Shown here: in pieces, positions 1 through 7,115 of the stretch
Layout: every line of letters starts with the position of its first letter
Numbering within the stretch: the first letter of the stretch is position 1
The notes under the pieces: generated by a model
Databases searched by the model: none
Seen by the model: the letters and a program-made list of their open reading frames with translations, nothing else
Told to the model about the DNA's origin: nothing
Made by a program: the position numbers and the translations under genes
DNA from: JAGYLJ01 sp034661035
Lineage (GTDB): Bacteria; Patescibacteriota; Minisyncoccia; Phycocordibacterales; UBA12079
Length of the DNA stretch: 13,793 nucleotides
NCBI GenBank assembly: GCA_034661035.1
Contig: JAYEKM010000016.1
Coordinates: 1-13,793 of the forward strand
Direction of reading: 5' to 3'

Positions 1-84
1 AAAAAATTAAATATGGATGATTTTATAAATAAATGGATTTTTTTGATTGATTGCAAAAAGAAAAAATCTGCTTCAAAAGTTTAA
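1..84 (+). CDS. C-terminal end of an upstream gene (partial)
   Basis: A reading frame is open from the first base to a TAA at 82-84 and encodes about 27 residues ending in a Lys/Ser-rich tail (KKKKSASKV). It stops 10 bases before the next gene, as expected of a preceding operon member. Too little is present to assign a family. By position it could be the end of another accessory gene of the restriction-modification operon, but hsdM cannot be confirmed from this fragment. An independent tiny ORF starting at the ATG at 13 is the alternative. Confidence 0.4.
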   Translation, partial: KKLNMDDFINKWIFLIDCKKKKSASKV

Positions 85-94
85 TATATAAAAT

Positions 95-325
95 ATGTAC
101 GAAATAATATCAAATAATTTAAATAATATAGGTTTAATCGCTAATTTAGTAGGAACTTTTATGATAGCTTTTTCTTTTGGAGCTTACCCAGATAAGAAAG
201 GAGCTCCATCCACTACAGATAAAAATGGAAGTGAAAAATATATTGCATATTTTAATTATCCAAAATTATTTTCTACAGGTTTGTTTTTATTAGGATTTGG
301 CTTTGCTTTGCAATTAGAATTTTAA
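95..325 (+). CDS. small two-helix membrane protein, unknown function
   Basis: This is a 76-residue protein with two hydrophobic segments (about residues 11-30 and 56-74) separated by a polar loop containing DKKG and TDKNGSEKY. The layout predicts a hairpin membrane protein with both ends on the same side. It resembles a family of small uncharacterised membrane proteins seen in many bacteria, judged only by the NLVGT...FSFG and PKLF...G patterns, so the family call is tentative. The ATG has no clear SD. The stop is two bases before the ATG of the next gene, so co-transcription with the nuclease-like gene, hsdS and hsdR is likely. A role in the restriction operon is inferred from position only. 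Confidence 0.65.
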   Translation: MYEIISNNLNNIGLIANLVGTFMIAFSFGAYPDKKGAPSTTDKNGSEKYIAYFNYPKLFSTGLFLLGFGFALQLEF

Positions 326-327
326 AA

Positions 328-375
328 ATGAAGACTAACCAAAAACAAAAAAATAAATGGGAAATGAAAAAAATT
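328..375 (+). repeat. hsdS-like 5' end repeat, copy 1
   Basis: The first 16 codons encode ten polar residues, then W11 and KK(I/L). This matches codon for codon the start of the gene at 981 and, more loosely, of hsdS at 1616. The shared DNA core is caaaaacaaaaaaataaatg. The bodies that follow are unrelated. Confidence 0.7.
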
Positions 376-984
376 ATTGAAATTACAATAGGAATTGTTT
401 TTGTGATATCTGCTTTTTTTCTATTTTATCAAAAACAATACGGATTAGGGGTAATTCTTATATTGTCTTTAATAATTTTATATAAAATTGATTTATTGAC
501 TGAATTTGCTTTTAATTTTAAAAATGGCTTTAATGCAAAATTTAACACATTTCCTAAAAAGATAGAGGAAAATATTATAGAAAATGAAGAACCTATTACA
601 AATCAAAATTTTTCTCATTTTAGAAATGTTGAGATTAAAATACTCTCTATGCTTCAAAAAAGATATGGTAGTGACTTAAAAACATTAGTTCATTTTATGT
701 ATGGGCAGTCAGATAAACCAGAGTTTCGATACACACCTGATGGAAGTTTACAGACAGATGAAGCACTTTATTTTTTTGAAATCAAATATATATTGAAACC
801 AGAATTTGCTAAAAATATTGTTGGTAAAACTTTAAAATATTTAGAAGAAGTATATAAAAGATTTTCACCAAGTATGGGAGAAAAAAAGTTAATAATTAAA
901 TTAATTTTATCTAGTGAGTATGATTTAAGTGATATGGTTTTTGATACTCCTGTTGGAATAGAGATTGAATTTTATAAAATATGA
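328..984 (+). CDS. membrane-anchored protein with PD-(D/E)xK nuclease-like motif
   Basis: This is a 218-residue protein. Residues 1-16 are a Lys/Asn-rich head nearly identical to the head of the next gene and similar to the start of HsdS. Two membrane helices follow (about 17-34 and 38-54), then a charged linker and a soluble domain from about 97. That domain contains Pro137-Asp138, then Glu151-Ile-Lys153 twelve residues later inside a predicted strand (YFFEIKY), followed by a Lys/Tyr-rich helix (about 162-178) and a hydrophobic strand (KKLIIKLIL). This order and spacing match the PD-(D/E)xK restriction-endonuclease fold, but no specific family is recognised, so nuclease activity is an inference. 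The final ATGA overlaps the start of the next gene, implying translational coupling. The hydrophobic anchor suggests that the domain sits at the inner face of the membrane. Confidence 0.6.
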   Translation: MKTNQKQKNKWEMKKIIEITIGIVFVISAFFLFYQKQYGLGVILILSLIILYKIDLLTEFAFNFKNGFNAKFNTFPKKIEENIIENEEPITNQNFSHFRNVEIKILSMLQKRYGSDLKTLVHFMYGQSDKPEFRYTPDGSLQTDEALYFFEIKYILKPEFAKNIVGKTLKYLEEVYKRFSPSMGEKKLIIKLILSSEYDLSDMVFDTPVGIEIEFYKI

Positions 985-1028
985 AAAACATTCAAAAACA
1001 AAAAAATAAATGGGGGATGAAAAAACTT
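981..1028 (+). repeat. hsdS-like 5' end repeat, copy 2
   Basis: This copy encodes MKNIQKQKNK-W-GMKKLG. The WGMKKLG part is closest to WQIKKLG of HsdS, while the ten codons before W are closest to copy 1. It is thus intermediate between the other two. Confidence 0.7.
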
Positions 1029-1616
1029 GGTGTGGATATTTTATTGATATTTTTTGGAGTCTTTATAATAGTTGTGGTTTTTGAATTTCCTCAGTTTTTT
1101 AAGCAATTTGAACTATTTGCTCTACTTTTAACTTTTGGAGTTTTAATTTTGTATACAAATGAAACAATGTTGATTAGAAAAGAAACAGTTAAGCAAACAG
1201 AATTAAAGACAATGCCTGTGATGGTTTTATACATTAGAAATGTTGGAGCTATAACCGATAGGGTTAAAAAAATATCAATAAGAGATAAATATGCTTTAAC
1301 TTTTCAAAGTGGAAATGCAATTTCTCCATCAGGTTCTTTTATTGCTTTAAGAAATATGGGTGATGGTCCTGCTTTTGATGTAAGAATAGAAAGCAAAAAC
1401 TTTAAGGCATATAAATATCAAACTCGTTTTTTTGCTCCAAAAAAAGATGAGCATGCAGTAAAAATAATAAAAAAACCAAGCGATAAAATTCGTGATATAA
1501 GTAAATTAAATAATGAAATATTTACAATAAAATGTCGTTCAGTTCTTGGTAGACAATATGAATATAAATACAAAATTATAGATATTGAGAATAAAGATGT
1601 TGAATTTGTAAAATAA
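981..1616 (+). CDS. membrane-anchored protein with GPA-type beta-sandwich motif, unknown function
   Basis: This 211-residue protein opens with the same head as its upstream neighbour (W11, then GMKKLG). Two membrane helices follow (about 17-35 and 44-58), then a short coiled segment (RKETVKQTE, 66-74). The soluble domain carries the pattern LRNMGDGPAFDV (123-134). L-x-N-x-G-x-GPA-x-(N/D)-V is a recurrent signature in uncharacterised membrane-tethered beta-sandwich proteins; I recognise the pattern but no function. The start overlaps the previous stop (ATGA) and the stop overlaps the hsdS start (TAATG), so all three are probably translated from one mRNA. An alternative start is Met13 at the helix border, but conservation of the head across both genes favours the longer form. 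Confidence 0.6.
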   Translation: MKNIQKQKNKWGMKKLGVDILLIFFGVFIIVVVFEFPQFFKQFELFALLLTFGVLILYTNETMLIRKETVKQTELKTMPVMVLYIRNVGAITDRVKKISIRDKYALTFQSGNAISPSGSFIALRNMGDGPAFDVRIESKNFKAYKYQTRFFAPKKDEHAVKIIKKPSDKIRDISKLNNEIFTIKCRSVLGRQYEYKYKIIDIENKDVEFVK

Positions 1617-1663
1617 TGAAAACTAAAACTATACAAAAAAATAATTGGCAAATAAAAAAACTC
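1616..1663 (+). repeat. hsdS 5' end, probable source of the repeat (copy 3)
   Basis: The first 16 codons of hsdS place W at residue 11 and then QIKKL, the usual opening of an N-terminal target-recognition domain. That makes hsdS the natural source of the two related heads upstream (328 and 981). Confidence 0.65.
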
Positions 1664-2770
1664 GGCAAAGTTTGTAAACTAATAAAAGGCAAAAAGCCTT
1701 CTAAGTTTGTATCTAAAAGTTCTAAGCCTTATTTAACTGCAAAAGTAGTTCGTGGGACAGAAATTCCAGAATATGCTTCAGAAAATTGTTCTTCATCTGT
1801 TTGGGTAAAGAAAGAGGATATCATTATTATAATGGATGGTTCAAATTCTGGTGAAATGTTTACGGGTTTAAAAGGTGCACTTGCTTCGACAATGGGAATT
1901 GTCGAATATCAGGAAGATTTATTGAATTCAAAATATCTTTTACATTTTTTAACCACACATAGAGAAAATTTTACAAGATCAAGAACTGGGTCAGCTATAC
2001 CACATTTAAACAAGGACGAATTTGAAAATTTGGAAATTCCTCTTCCACCTCTTCCTGAACAAAAAAGAATTGTGAAGATTTTGGATGATACTTTTGAGAA
2101 GATAGAAAAAGCGAAAGAGATTACAGAGAAAAATTTGAAAAATGATAAAGAGCTTTTTGAAAGTTACTTGCAGAGTGTTTTTGAGAATAAAGGAAAAGAT
2201 TGGGAAGAAAAAGAACTGGGGGAGTTGGGTAAAGCATCAATGTGTAAAAGAATTTTTAAAGATCAAACTTCAACTTCAGGAGATATCCCATTTTATAAAA
2301 TTGGTACATTTGGTAAAAAACCCAACGCTTTTATATCAAAGGAATTGTATAACAAATATCGAAACAAGTATTCTTCCCCAAAAAAGGGAGATGTTCTTAT
2401 ATCTGCATCTGGAACAATTGGCAGAAGAGTTAGTTATGATGGTAAACCAGCATATTTTCAAGATTCAAATATTGTATGGATTGATAATAATGAAAAAATA
2501 GTTTTAAATGAATACCTATACTGTTTTTATGGTTATTGTAATTGGAAACCTTCTAAAGGTGCAACAATTTCAAGATTATATAATAGTAATTTAAGACAAA
2601 TCAAAATTTCATTTCCAAAATCTTTAACTACTCAAAAACAAATCGTTGTGAAATTAGACAAGCTTTCAAAACATACCAAAATGATGGAGGGTTTTCATAA
2701 AAAAAATCTTGAAAATTTAGAAGAACTAAAAAAATCCTTATTAAAAAAGGCTTTTAATGGTGAGTTATAA
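1616..2770 (+). CDS. hsdS: type I restriction-modification system specificity subunit S
   Basis: HsdS provides DNA sequence recognition for the type I methylase (M2S) and the restriction complex (R2M2S). The 384-residue length is normal for the family. Two target-recognition domains are visible. The first begins W11-QIKKLG and ends in the conserved IPLPPLPEQKRIVKILD segment (141-157), followed by a coiled coil (about 158-190). The second begins W196-EEKELG and ends near ISFPKSLTTQKQIVVKLD (331-348), followed by the second coiled coil and the C-terminal KKAFNGEL typical of the family. The start overlaps the preceding stop (TAATG). hsdR follows after 17 bases. The target sequence cannot be read from the protein. 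The gene looks intact. Confidence 0.95.
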   Translation: MKTKTIQKNNWQIKKLGKVCKLIKGKKPSKFVSKSSKPYLTAKVVRGTEIPEYASENCSSSVWVKKEDIIIIMDGSNSGEMFTGLKGALASTMGIVEYQEDLLNSKYLLHFLTTHRENFTRSRTGSAIPHLNKDEFENLEIPLPPLPEQKRIVKILDDTFEKIEKAKEITEKNLKNDKELFESYLQSVFENKGKDWEEKELGELGKASMCKRIFKDQTSTSGDIPFYKIGTFGKKPNAFISKELYNKYRNKYSSPKKGDVLISASGTIGRRVSYDGKPAYFQDSNIVWIDNNEKIVLNEYLYCFYGYCNWKPSKGATISRLYNSNLRQIKISFPKSLTTQKQIVVKLDKLSKHTKMMEGFHKKNLENLEELKKSLLKKAFNGEL

Positions 2771-2787
2771 GTGATATATTTAATTTT

Positions 2788-5091
2788 ATGAACGAAGCAG
2801 AAACCAGAGCAGAATATATTGATCCTAAACTAAAAGAGGCTGGCTGGGGTGAAATAGAAGACTCTAAAATATTAAGAGAGTTTGTTTTTACTGATGGAAG
2901 AATTCAAGCGGGGGGAGTTAGAGGAAAACAAGAAATTGCTGATTATATTTTGGTCTATAAAAATGTAAAGTTAGCAGTTATTGAAGTTAAAAGAGAAGGT
3001 TTATATGCAACTGAAGGGGTAACCCAAGCCAAAACTTATGCTCAAAAATTAAATATTGATTTTACTTATGCATCTAATGGAAAAGAAATCTATGAAATTT
3101 CAATGAAAGGTGGTGGTGAGAACTATATTGATAATTTTCCAACTCCTGAAGAGTTATGGAATAAAGTTTTTTCTGATCAAAATGAATGGAAAGATAAATT
3201 TAATCAAATTTTGTTTGAAGATGGAGGAGGAAAAAGGCCAAGATATTATCAAGAAAACGCTATCAACAAAACACTTGATGCTATTGCAGAAGAAAAAAAC
3301 AGAATTCTCTTAACTTTAGCTACCGGAACAGGAAAAACATTTATCGCTTTTCAAGTAGTTTGGAAGTTGTTTCAATCACGATGGAATTTGAATCGAGACG
3401 GAGCAAGACGACCAAGAATTTTATTTTTAGCTGATAGAAATATTTTAGCGGATCAAGCTTTTAATGCTTTTTCTTCTTTTTCTGACGATGCAAAAGTTCG
3501 TATCAACACCCTTGATATTAGAAGACAAGGAGGGGTTCCGACGAGTGGAAGTGTTTTCTTCACTATTTTTCAAACTTTTATGAGTGGGCAAAATGGAACA
3601 CCTTATTTTGGAGAATATCCAAAAGATTTTTTTGATTTAATTATTATTGATGAATGTCATAGAGGGGGTGCTAATGATGAAAGTAATTGGCGAGGGATTT
3701 TGGATTATTTTTCACCTGCTGTGCAAATTGGTTTAACAGCTACTCCTAAAAGAAAAGACAATGTTGATACTTATAAATATTTTGGGGAGCCTATTTATGT
3801 TTATTCTTTGAAAGAGGGTGTAAACGATGGTTTTTTAACACCCTTTAAAGTAAAAAGGATTCAGACTACTCTTGATGATTATGTTTATATTTCTGATGAT
3901 GAAATTATTGAAGGAGAAGTAGAAGAAGGAAAAGTTTATGAAGAACCTGATTTTAATAGGATAATAGAAATTAAAGCTCGCGAAGAAAAAAGAGTTCGTG
4001 TTGTTTTAGATGAAATCGATCAAAACGAAAAGACCATTATATTTTGTGCTACCCAAGATCATGCTGCGGCGGTGCGAGATTTAATAAACCAAATGAAAGA
4101 AAGTACTGATCCTCATTATTGTGTTCGTGTGACGGCTAATGATGGAGCTCGTGGAGAACAATCTTTGAGGGAATTTCAAGATAATGAAAAAACTATTCCA
4201 ACTATTTTAACGACTTCACAAAAATTATCAACTGGAGTAGATGCAAGAAATGTAAGAAATATTGTTTTAATGCGACCTGTTAATTCTATGGTGGAGTTTA
4301 AACAAATTGTTGGTCGGGGGACAAGACTTTTTGACGGGAAAGAATATTTTACTATTTATGATTTTGTAGATGCTTATCATCATTTTTCTGATCCTGAATG
4401 GGACGGAGAACCTGTAGACGAAACAACAGAGAAAAAAGAAATGGTGCAAAAGGATGAGACCAAGGAAAAAGAGAAAGTTGAAACAGAAAAAGAGACTTTT
4501 GAAAAACCTAAAAGATTAAAAATAAAATTAAGAGATGGGAAAGAAAGAGAAATACAACATATGATTTCAACTTCTTTTTGGGGAGCAGATGGAAGACCTC
4601 TTTCTTCGGAGGAATTTATTACTAAAATATATGGTGTATTACCAGATTTGTTTAAAAATGAAGAGGAATTGAGAAAAATATGGTCTAACCCTATTAATAG
4701 AAAACAATTTCTTAATAAGCTTTTTGATTTAGGAATAGATTTAGAACAATTAGATAATATAAAAAAAGTAGTTAATGCTGAAAATAGTGATTTATTTGAT
4801 GTGCTTTCATATCTAGCTTATAACAAACCTTTAATCACAAGACAACAGAGAGTTGATAACACGAGAGAAAATATTTTTAAAGGGTTAGATGATAAAAATA
4901 AAGAATTTTTAGACTTTGTGCTTTCAAAATATGAAGAAAAAGGTGTTGAAGAGTTAGGAGAGGAAAAACTACCTGTTTTATTAAATTTAAAATATAATTC
5001 TCCAGCTGATGCTATAAATGTTTTGGGTGATGTCTCTTTGATTCGTTCCACTTTCTTTAATTTTCAAGAAAGACTATATGCAAAAATTTAG
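2788..5091 (+). CDS. hsdR: type I restriction enzyme R subunit (nuclease-translocase)
   Basis: HsdR is the ATP-driven DNA translocase and nuclease of the type I complex. The N-terminal nuclease domain shows D52, then E66-V-K68 in a strand (LAVIEVKRE), which is the PD-(D/E)xK site. Helicase motifs follow in order: Walker A ATGTGKT (178-184), DECH (288-291), TATP (317-320) and QIVGRGTR (506-513), giving two RecA-like domains. A highly charged Lys/Glu linker (about 541-585) leads to an EcoEI-type C-terminal domain (about 590-767), which is expected to contact HsdM. At 767 residues it has the length of the EcoEI branch rather than the ~1000-residue EcoR124 branch. No motif is broken, so a functional enzyme is likely provided that hsdM lies upstream. 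No clear SD precedes the ATG. Confidence 0.95.
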   Translation: MNEAETRAEYIDPKLKEAGWGEIEDSKILREFVFTDGRIQAGGVRGKQEIADYILVYKNVKLAVIEVKREGLYATEGVTQAKTYAQKLNIDFTYASNGKEIYEISMKGGGENYIDNFPTPEELWNKVFSDQNEWKDKFNQILFEDGGGKRPRYYQENAINKTLDAIAEEKNRILLTLATGTGKTFIAFQVVWKLFQSRWNLNRDGARRPRILFLADRNILADQAFNAFSSFSDDAKVRINTLDIRRQGGVPTSGSVFFTIFQTFMSGQNGTPYFGEYPKDFFDLIIIDECHRGGANDESNWRGILDYFSPAVQIGLTATPKRKDNVDTYKYFGEPIYVYSLKEGVNDGFLTPFKVKRIQTTLDDYVYISDDEIIEGEVEEGKVYEEPDFNRIIEIKAREEKRVRVVLDEIDQNEKTIIFCATQDHAAAVRDLINQMKESTDPHYCVRVTANDGARGEQSLREFQDNEKTIPTILTTSQKLSTGVDARNVRNIVLMRPVNSMVEFKQIVGRGTRLFDGKEYFTIYDFVDAYHHFSDPEWDGEPVDETTEKKEMVQKDETKEKEKVETEKETFEKPKRLKIKLRDGKEREIQHMISTSFWGADGRPLSSEEFITKIYGVLPDLFKNEEELRKIWSNPINRKQFLNKLFDLGIDLEQLDNIKKVVNAENSDLFDVLSYLAYNKPLITRQQRVDNTRENIFKGLDDKNKEFLDFVLSKYEEKGVEELGEEKLPVLLNLKYNSPADAINVLGDVSLIRSTFFNFQERLYAKI

Positions 5092-5093
5092 TT

Positions 5094-5262
5094 TATAATC
5101 CGCTAAAATAAAATTATTGGTTAATTAAATTATATATAAATATGAGTACAAAGAAGAGGGGGCTCTAAAAATGGGATTTTTAGAGAATTATATGAAACAA
5201 GCATATAATTACGGCGTTCGGATTATGTAGAAATAAAATTAAAATATTTATTTCTATAAATC
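5094..5262 (+). promoter_or_regulatory. structured spacer after hsdR: closing stem with two abutting hairpins plus a third
   Basis: A closing stem pairs 5095-5102 (ATAATCCG) with 5219-5226 (CGGATTAT). Inside are two perfect hairpins that touch: 5163-5172/5176-5185 (CTCTAAAAAT, loop GGG) and 5186-5194/5202-5210 (AATTATATG, 7-nt loop). A further perfect 10-bp hairpin pairs 5228-5237 with 5247-5256 (TAGAAATAAA). None has a proper T-tract, so intrinsic termination is doubtful. It may be the hsdR 3' end, a leader for the next gene, or a relic of the structured elements seen before rplC and rplB. A 19-codon ORF at 5171-5230 is probably chance. Confidence 0.45.
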
Positions 5263-5266
5263 TTCA

Positions 5267-5301
5267 CTTGAAATTATGAATTTTAGATTTTAAATTTTAA
5301 A
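5267..5301 (+). repeat. 7-bp-periodic tract before the SNase gene
   Basis: Five consecutive 7-mers, CTTGAAA, TTATGAA, TTTTAGA, TTTTAAA and TTTTAAA, end four bases before the start codon at 5306. No SD is present, so this A/T tract takes the position of the initiation region. Confidence 0.55.
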
Positions 5302-5305
5302 TTAT

Positions 5306-6067
5306 ATGGGAACTAAGAAAAAGATTGCGGTGGTTGTGGCTTTGTTGTCGGCTTTGGGGTTGGGTGGCTATAGCGTCGTGAAAAATAAAAACTATGGGGG
5401 AGTAGAAGATAATTTGCATCGGGTTGTTGAAGTGACTGATGGGGATACTTTTGTGGTGGAAGGGGAACCGTTGGAGGAAGGAGAGGAAGCTTCTAGAATA
5501 TCAGTGAGGATTTTAAATATTGCAGCGCCTGATAAGAATGAATGTTATTTTGAAGAGTCTAGTGAAGCGTTGCGGAAATTAATTGAAGGAAAAGAAGTGA
5601 AGTTGCGGAAAGATGTGTCAGGGGTTGATAAGTTTGGGAGATTGTTAAGACATGTGTTCTTGCCTTCAGGGACTGAAAAGGAAGATGATATTTTTGTAGC
5701 TCAGTACATGGTGGAGAATGGTTTCGCGAAAGCTATTCCAGTGGTGCCTGATTTTGAATATAAAAGATACTTAGCTCAGAGGGAGAATATTGCTATCTCT
5801 GGAGAGTTGGGAGTGTGGGGAAATTGTGAAGGTGATTTGCCGAAATATTTTGGGGATGTAACTGATATGCAAGTGGAAGATCCCGAGTGTATTATTAAGG
5901 GGAATATTTCTACAGAAAATCCAACTAAATATTATTTCTTCCCGAATTGTGCGCCTTATTCGCAGATAAAGATTGATGCGGAAAGAGGGGAAAGGTATTT
6001 CTGTTCTGAGAAAGAGGCTCTCGCCGCTGGTTTTGAAAAGGCGGCGACTTGTGGGAATACGTATTAG
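5306..6067 (+). CDS. exported or membrane-anchored SNase-like (thermonuclease) domain protein
   Basis: This is a 253-residue protein with an N-terminal KKK plus hydrophobic segment (residues 7-25), consistent with a signal anchor. Residues about 37-175 match the staphylococcal nuclease fold: VTDGDTFVV (43-51), VRILNIAAPD (67-76) and DKFGRLLRHVF (108-118). By alignment to the known enzyme, Asp21, Arg35 and Arg87 correspond to D47, R68 and R112. The calcium ligand Asp40 aligns with A73 and Glu43 with D76, so catalysis may be weakened or lost. The C-terminal part (about 195-248) has Cys195, Cys215 and Cys233 in the pattern IKGN...FFPNC..Y...GERYFCSEKEALAAGF, resembling small Cys-containing modules found at the ends of exported nucleases. 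Likely roles are uptake or digestion of external DNA, or cell-surface defence. The gene has its own spacer and no SD. Confidence 0.8.
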   Translation: MGTKKKIAVVVALLSALGLGGYSVVKNKNYGGVEDNLHRVVEVTDGDTFVVEGEPLEEGEEASRISVRILNIAAPDKNECYFEESSEALRKLIEGKEVKLRKDVSGVDKFGRLLRHVFLPSGTEKEDDIFVAQYMVENGFAKAIPVVPDFEYKRYLAQRENIAISGELGVWGNCEGDLPKYFGDVTDMQVEDPECIIKGNISTENPTKYYFFPNCAPYSQIKIDAERGERYFCSEKEALAAGFEKAATCGNTY

Positions 6068-6081
6068 GGTTTTATGAAATT

Positions 6082-6528
6082 ATGAATGAAGAATTTGAAA
6101 AATTTTTAGTTGAGTTTGTAAAATGGATAAAATTAAAAGTTAGAATTCATATTTCTGATGATACTTTATTGTTGTATAAGACAAGAGAAATTTGGTGGGC
6201 AAATGTTGGTTTGAATATCGGCTCTGAACAAAATGGAAAGAATAAAAATTTTGATAGACCTGTTTTAATTTTAAAAAAATTCGGGAAAGATATTTTTTGG
6301 GCGATACCTTTAACAAGTAATAAAGAAAATAAAACTTTTCCCTATAAATTTAGTTATATACACCGTTCAAAAAATGTTATTGGAGAATTAATTGAGGAAG
6401 ATAAAACAGGTTTTTTAATTTTAAATCAATTAAAAGCTATGAGCAGTAAAAGGTTAATAAGAAAGGTAGGGGTTATCCCAAATGATAGTTTTGAAGCTAT
6501 AAAAGGAAAAATAAAAGAGATGTTATAA
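6082..6528 (+). CDS. PemK/MazF-family toxin-like protein (orphan)
   Basis: Family members are SH3-like endoribonucleases that cleave mRNA. The core begins near residue 35 and shows REIWWANVGLNIG (35-47), the FDRPVLIL strand (57-64), the IPLTSN segment (75-80) and LILNQLKAMSSKRL (112-125), in family order. The start chosen is the ATG at 6082, giving 148 residues; a start further upstream would overlap the SNase gene. An N-terminal extension of about 34 residues precedes the core, unlike the ~110-residue classical toxins. No antitoxin-like small gene lies next to it: upstream is the SNase gene and downstream a terminator. It may be solitary, have a distant partner, or use the N-terminal helix as a built-in control element. 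The last is speculation. Confidence 0.8.
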   Translation: MNEEFEKFLVEFVKWIKLKVRIHISDDTLLLYKTREIWWANVGLNIGSEQNGKNKNFDRPVLILKKFGKDIFWAIPLTSNKENKTFPYKFSYIHRSKNVIGELIEEDKTGFLILNQLKAMSSKRLIRKVGVIPNDSFEAIKGKIKEML

Positions 6529-6530
6529 AA

Positions 6531-6561
6531 AACAAAAACATCTCAGAGAGATGTTTTTGTT
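6531..6561. terminator. intrinsic terminator after the PemK/MazF-like gene
   Basis: A perfect 14-bp inverted repeat pairs 6531-6544 (AACAAAAACATCTC) with 6548-6561 around the loop AGA, starting two bases after the stop codon. The 3' arm is T-rich and the 5' arm A-rich, so it could work in both directions. Confidence 0.8.
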
Positions 6562-6887
6562 AACGGTCTTTATTTTCGCAAATAAAGTCTCGGAGCCCGG
6601 AGGCCTTTTGTATATATGAGTTTATACTTTGCTAACTATATTGTCAATTAAAAAGGGGGATATCTGGGCAATGTGATAAGATCACTGATATTGCATATTG
6701 TTGGGTTTTGTTTGTTTGTGTGGTGGATTTAGGGTTAATTCCGGTAAAATACTGGAGGTTTTATAGGAATTGGGGTATTTCTTGGTTTTTTGTGTATAAC
6801 TTCTTGATTTAAAAAATAAAAGGAGTTAACCTGAATTTAGGTGTTCTTCTAAAAAACAATTTCAATAATCAAGAAAGGAGGTCCGCA
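6562..6887 (+). promoter_or_regulatory. structured 5' region of the split repeat-protein gene
   Basis: No gene is seen in these 326 bases. Visible structures are a hairpin 6568-6575/6580-6587 (CTTTATTT, loop TCGC); a two-part hairpin 6668-6694 (GCAAT plus GTGAT, loop AAG, 4-nt bulge); and two mutually exclusive stems sharing bases 6741-6742, namely CCGGTA/TACTGG (6741-6746/6750-6755) or AATTCC/GGAATT (6737-6742/6766-6771). TATAAC at 6795-6800 could be a -10 box, but no convincing -35 box sits at the right distance. The region ends in a strong SD, AAAGGAGG, at 6874-6881. G-rich, T-rich composition separates it from the neighbouring genes. Confidence 0.4.
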
Positions 6888-7115
6888 ATGGGAAAACAGA
6901 AAGAGGTTAATCTAGAGGACGGTGGTTATTTGATGGAATTGGAATCCATCATGGGTCGGGAAAGGCCGATTAGGTATTTTGCCGATGATGATTATTCTGA
7001 CTGGATAGAGTTCAGGAAAAAACAAAGGCAAGATCTTTCTCGACTTCTTTATAATGTCCCCGAAGATCATCCTGTAAGGGGACACGTATTAAAAGCGGCC
7101 AAGGAAGTTCTTTAA
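6888..7115 (+). CDS. small helical-repeat protein, first part (ends at an in-frame TAA)
   Basis: This 75-residue ORF has a near-perfect SD (AAAGGAGG) six bases before ATG, much stronger than those of the surrounding large genes. The sequence is acidic and helical. Its last part (about 50-75, SRLLYN...RGHVLKAAKEVL) fits a pattern LL-x(n)-R/H-x(n)-AKE(V/I/L) that recurs twice more in the same frame after the stop. I do not recognise a named family; the pattern suggests short alpha-helical repeats. Codon use is more GC-tolerant than in the hsd genes. It forms its own unit, with a structured leader before it and a terminator at 7335-7361. The TAA at 7113-7115 is followed by C. Confidence 0.6.
   Translation: MGKQKEVNLEDGGYLMELESIMGRERPIRYFADDDYSDWIEFRKKQRQDLSRLLYNVPEDHPVRGHVLKAAKEVL

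Noticed and set aside
5171..5230. A 19-codon ORF between hsdR and the SNase gene
   Set aside because: It has no SD and its sequence is explained by the two perfect hairpins there.
6049..6081. A longer PemK/MazF-like ORF starting inside the SNase gene
   Set aside because: The extra residues overlap the end of the SNase gene and are not part of the family core; the ATG at 6082 is adequate.
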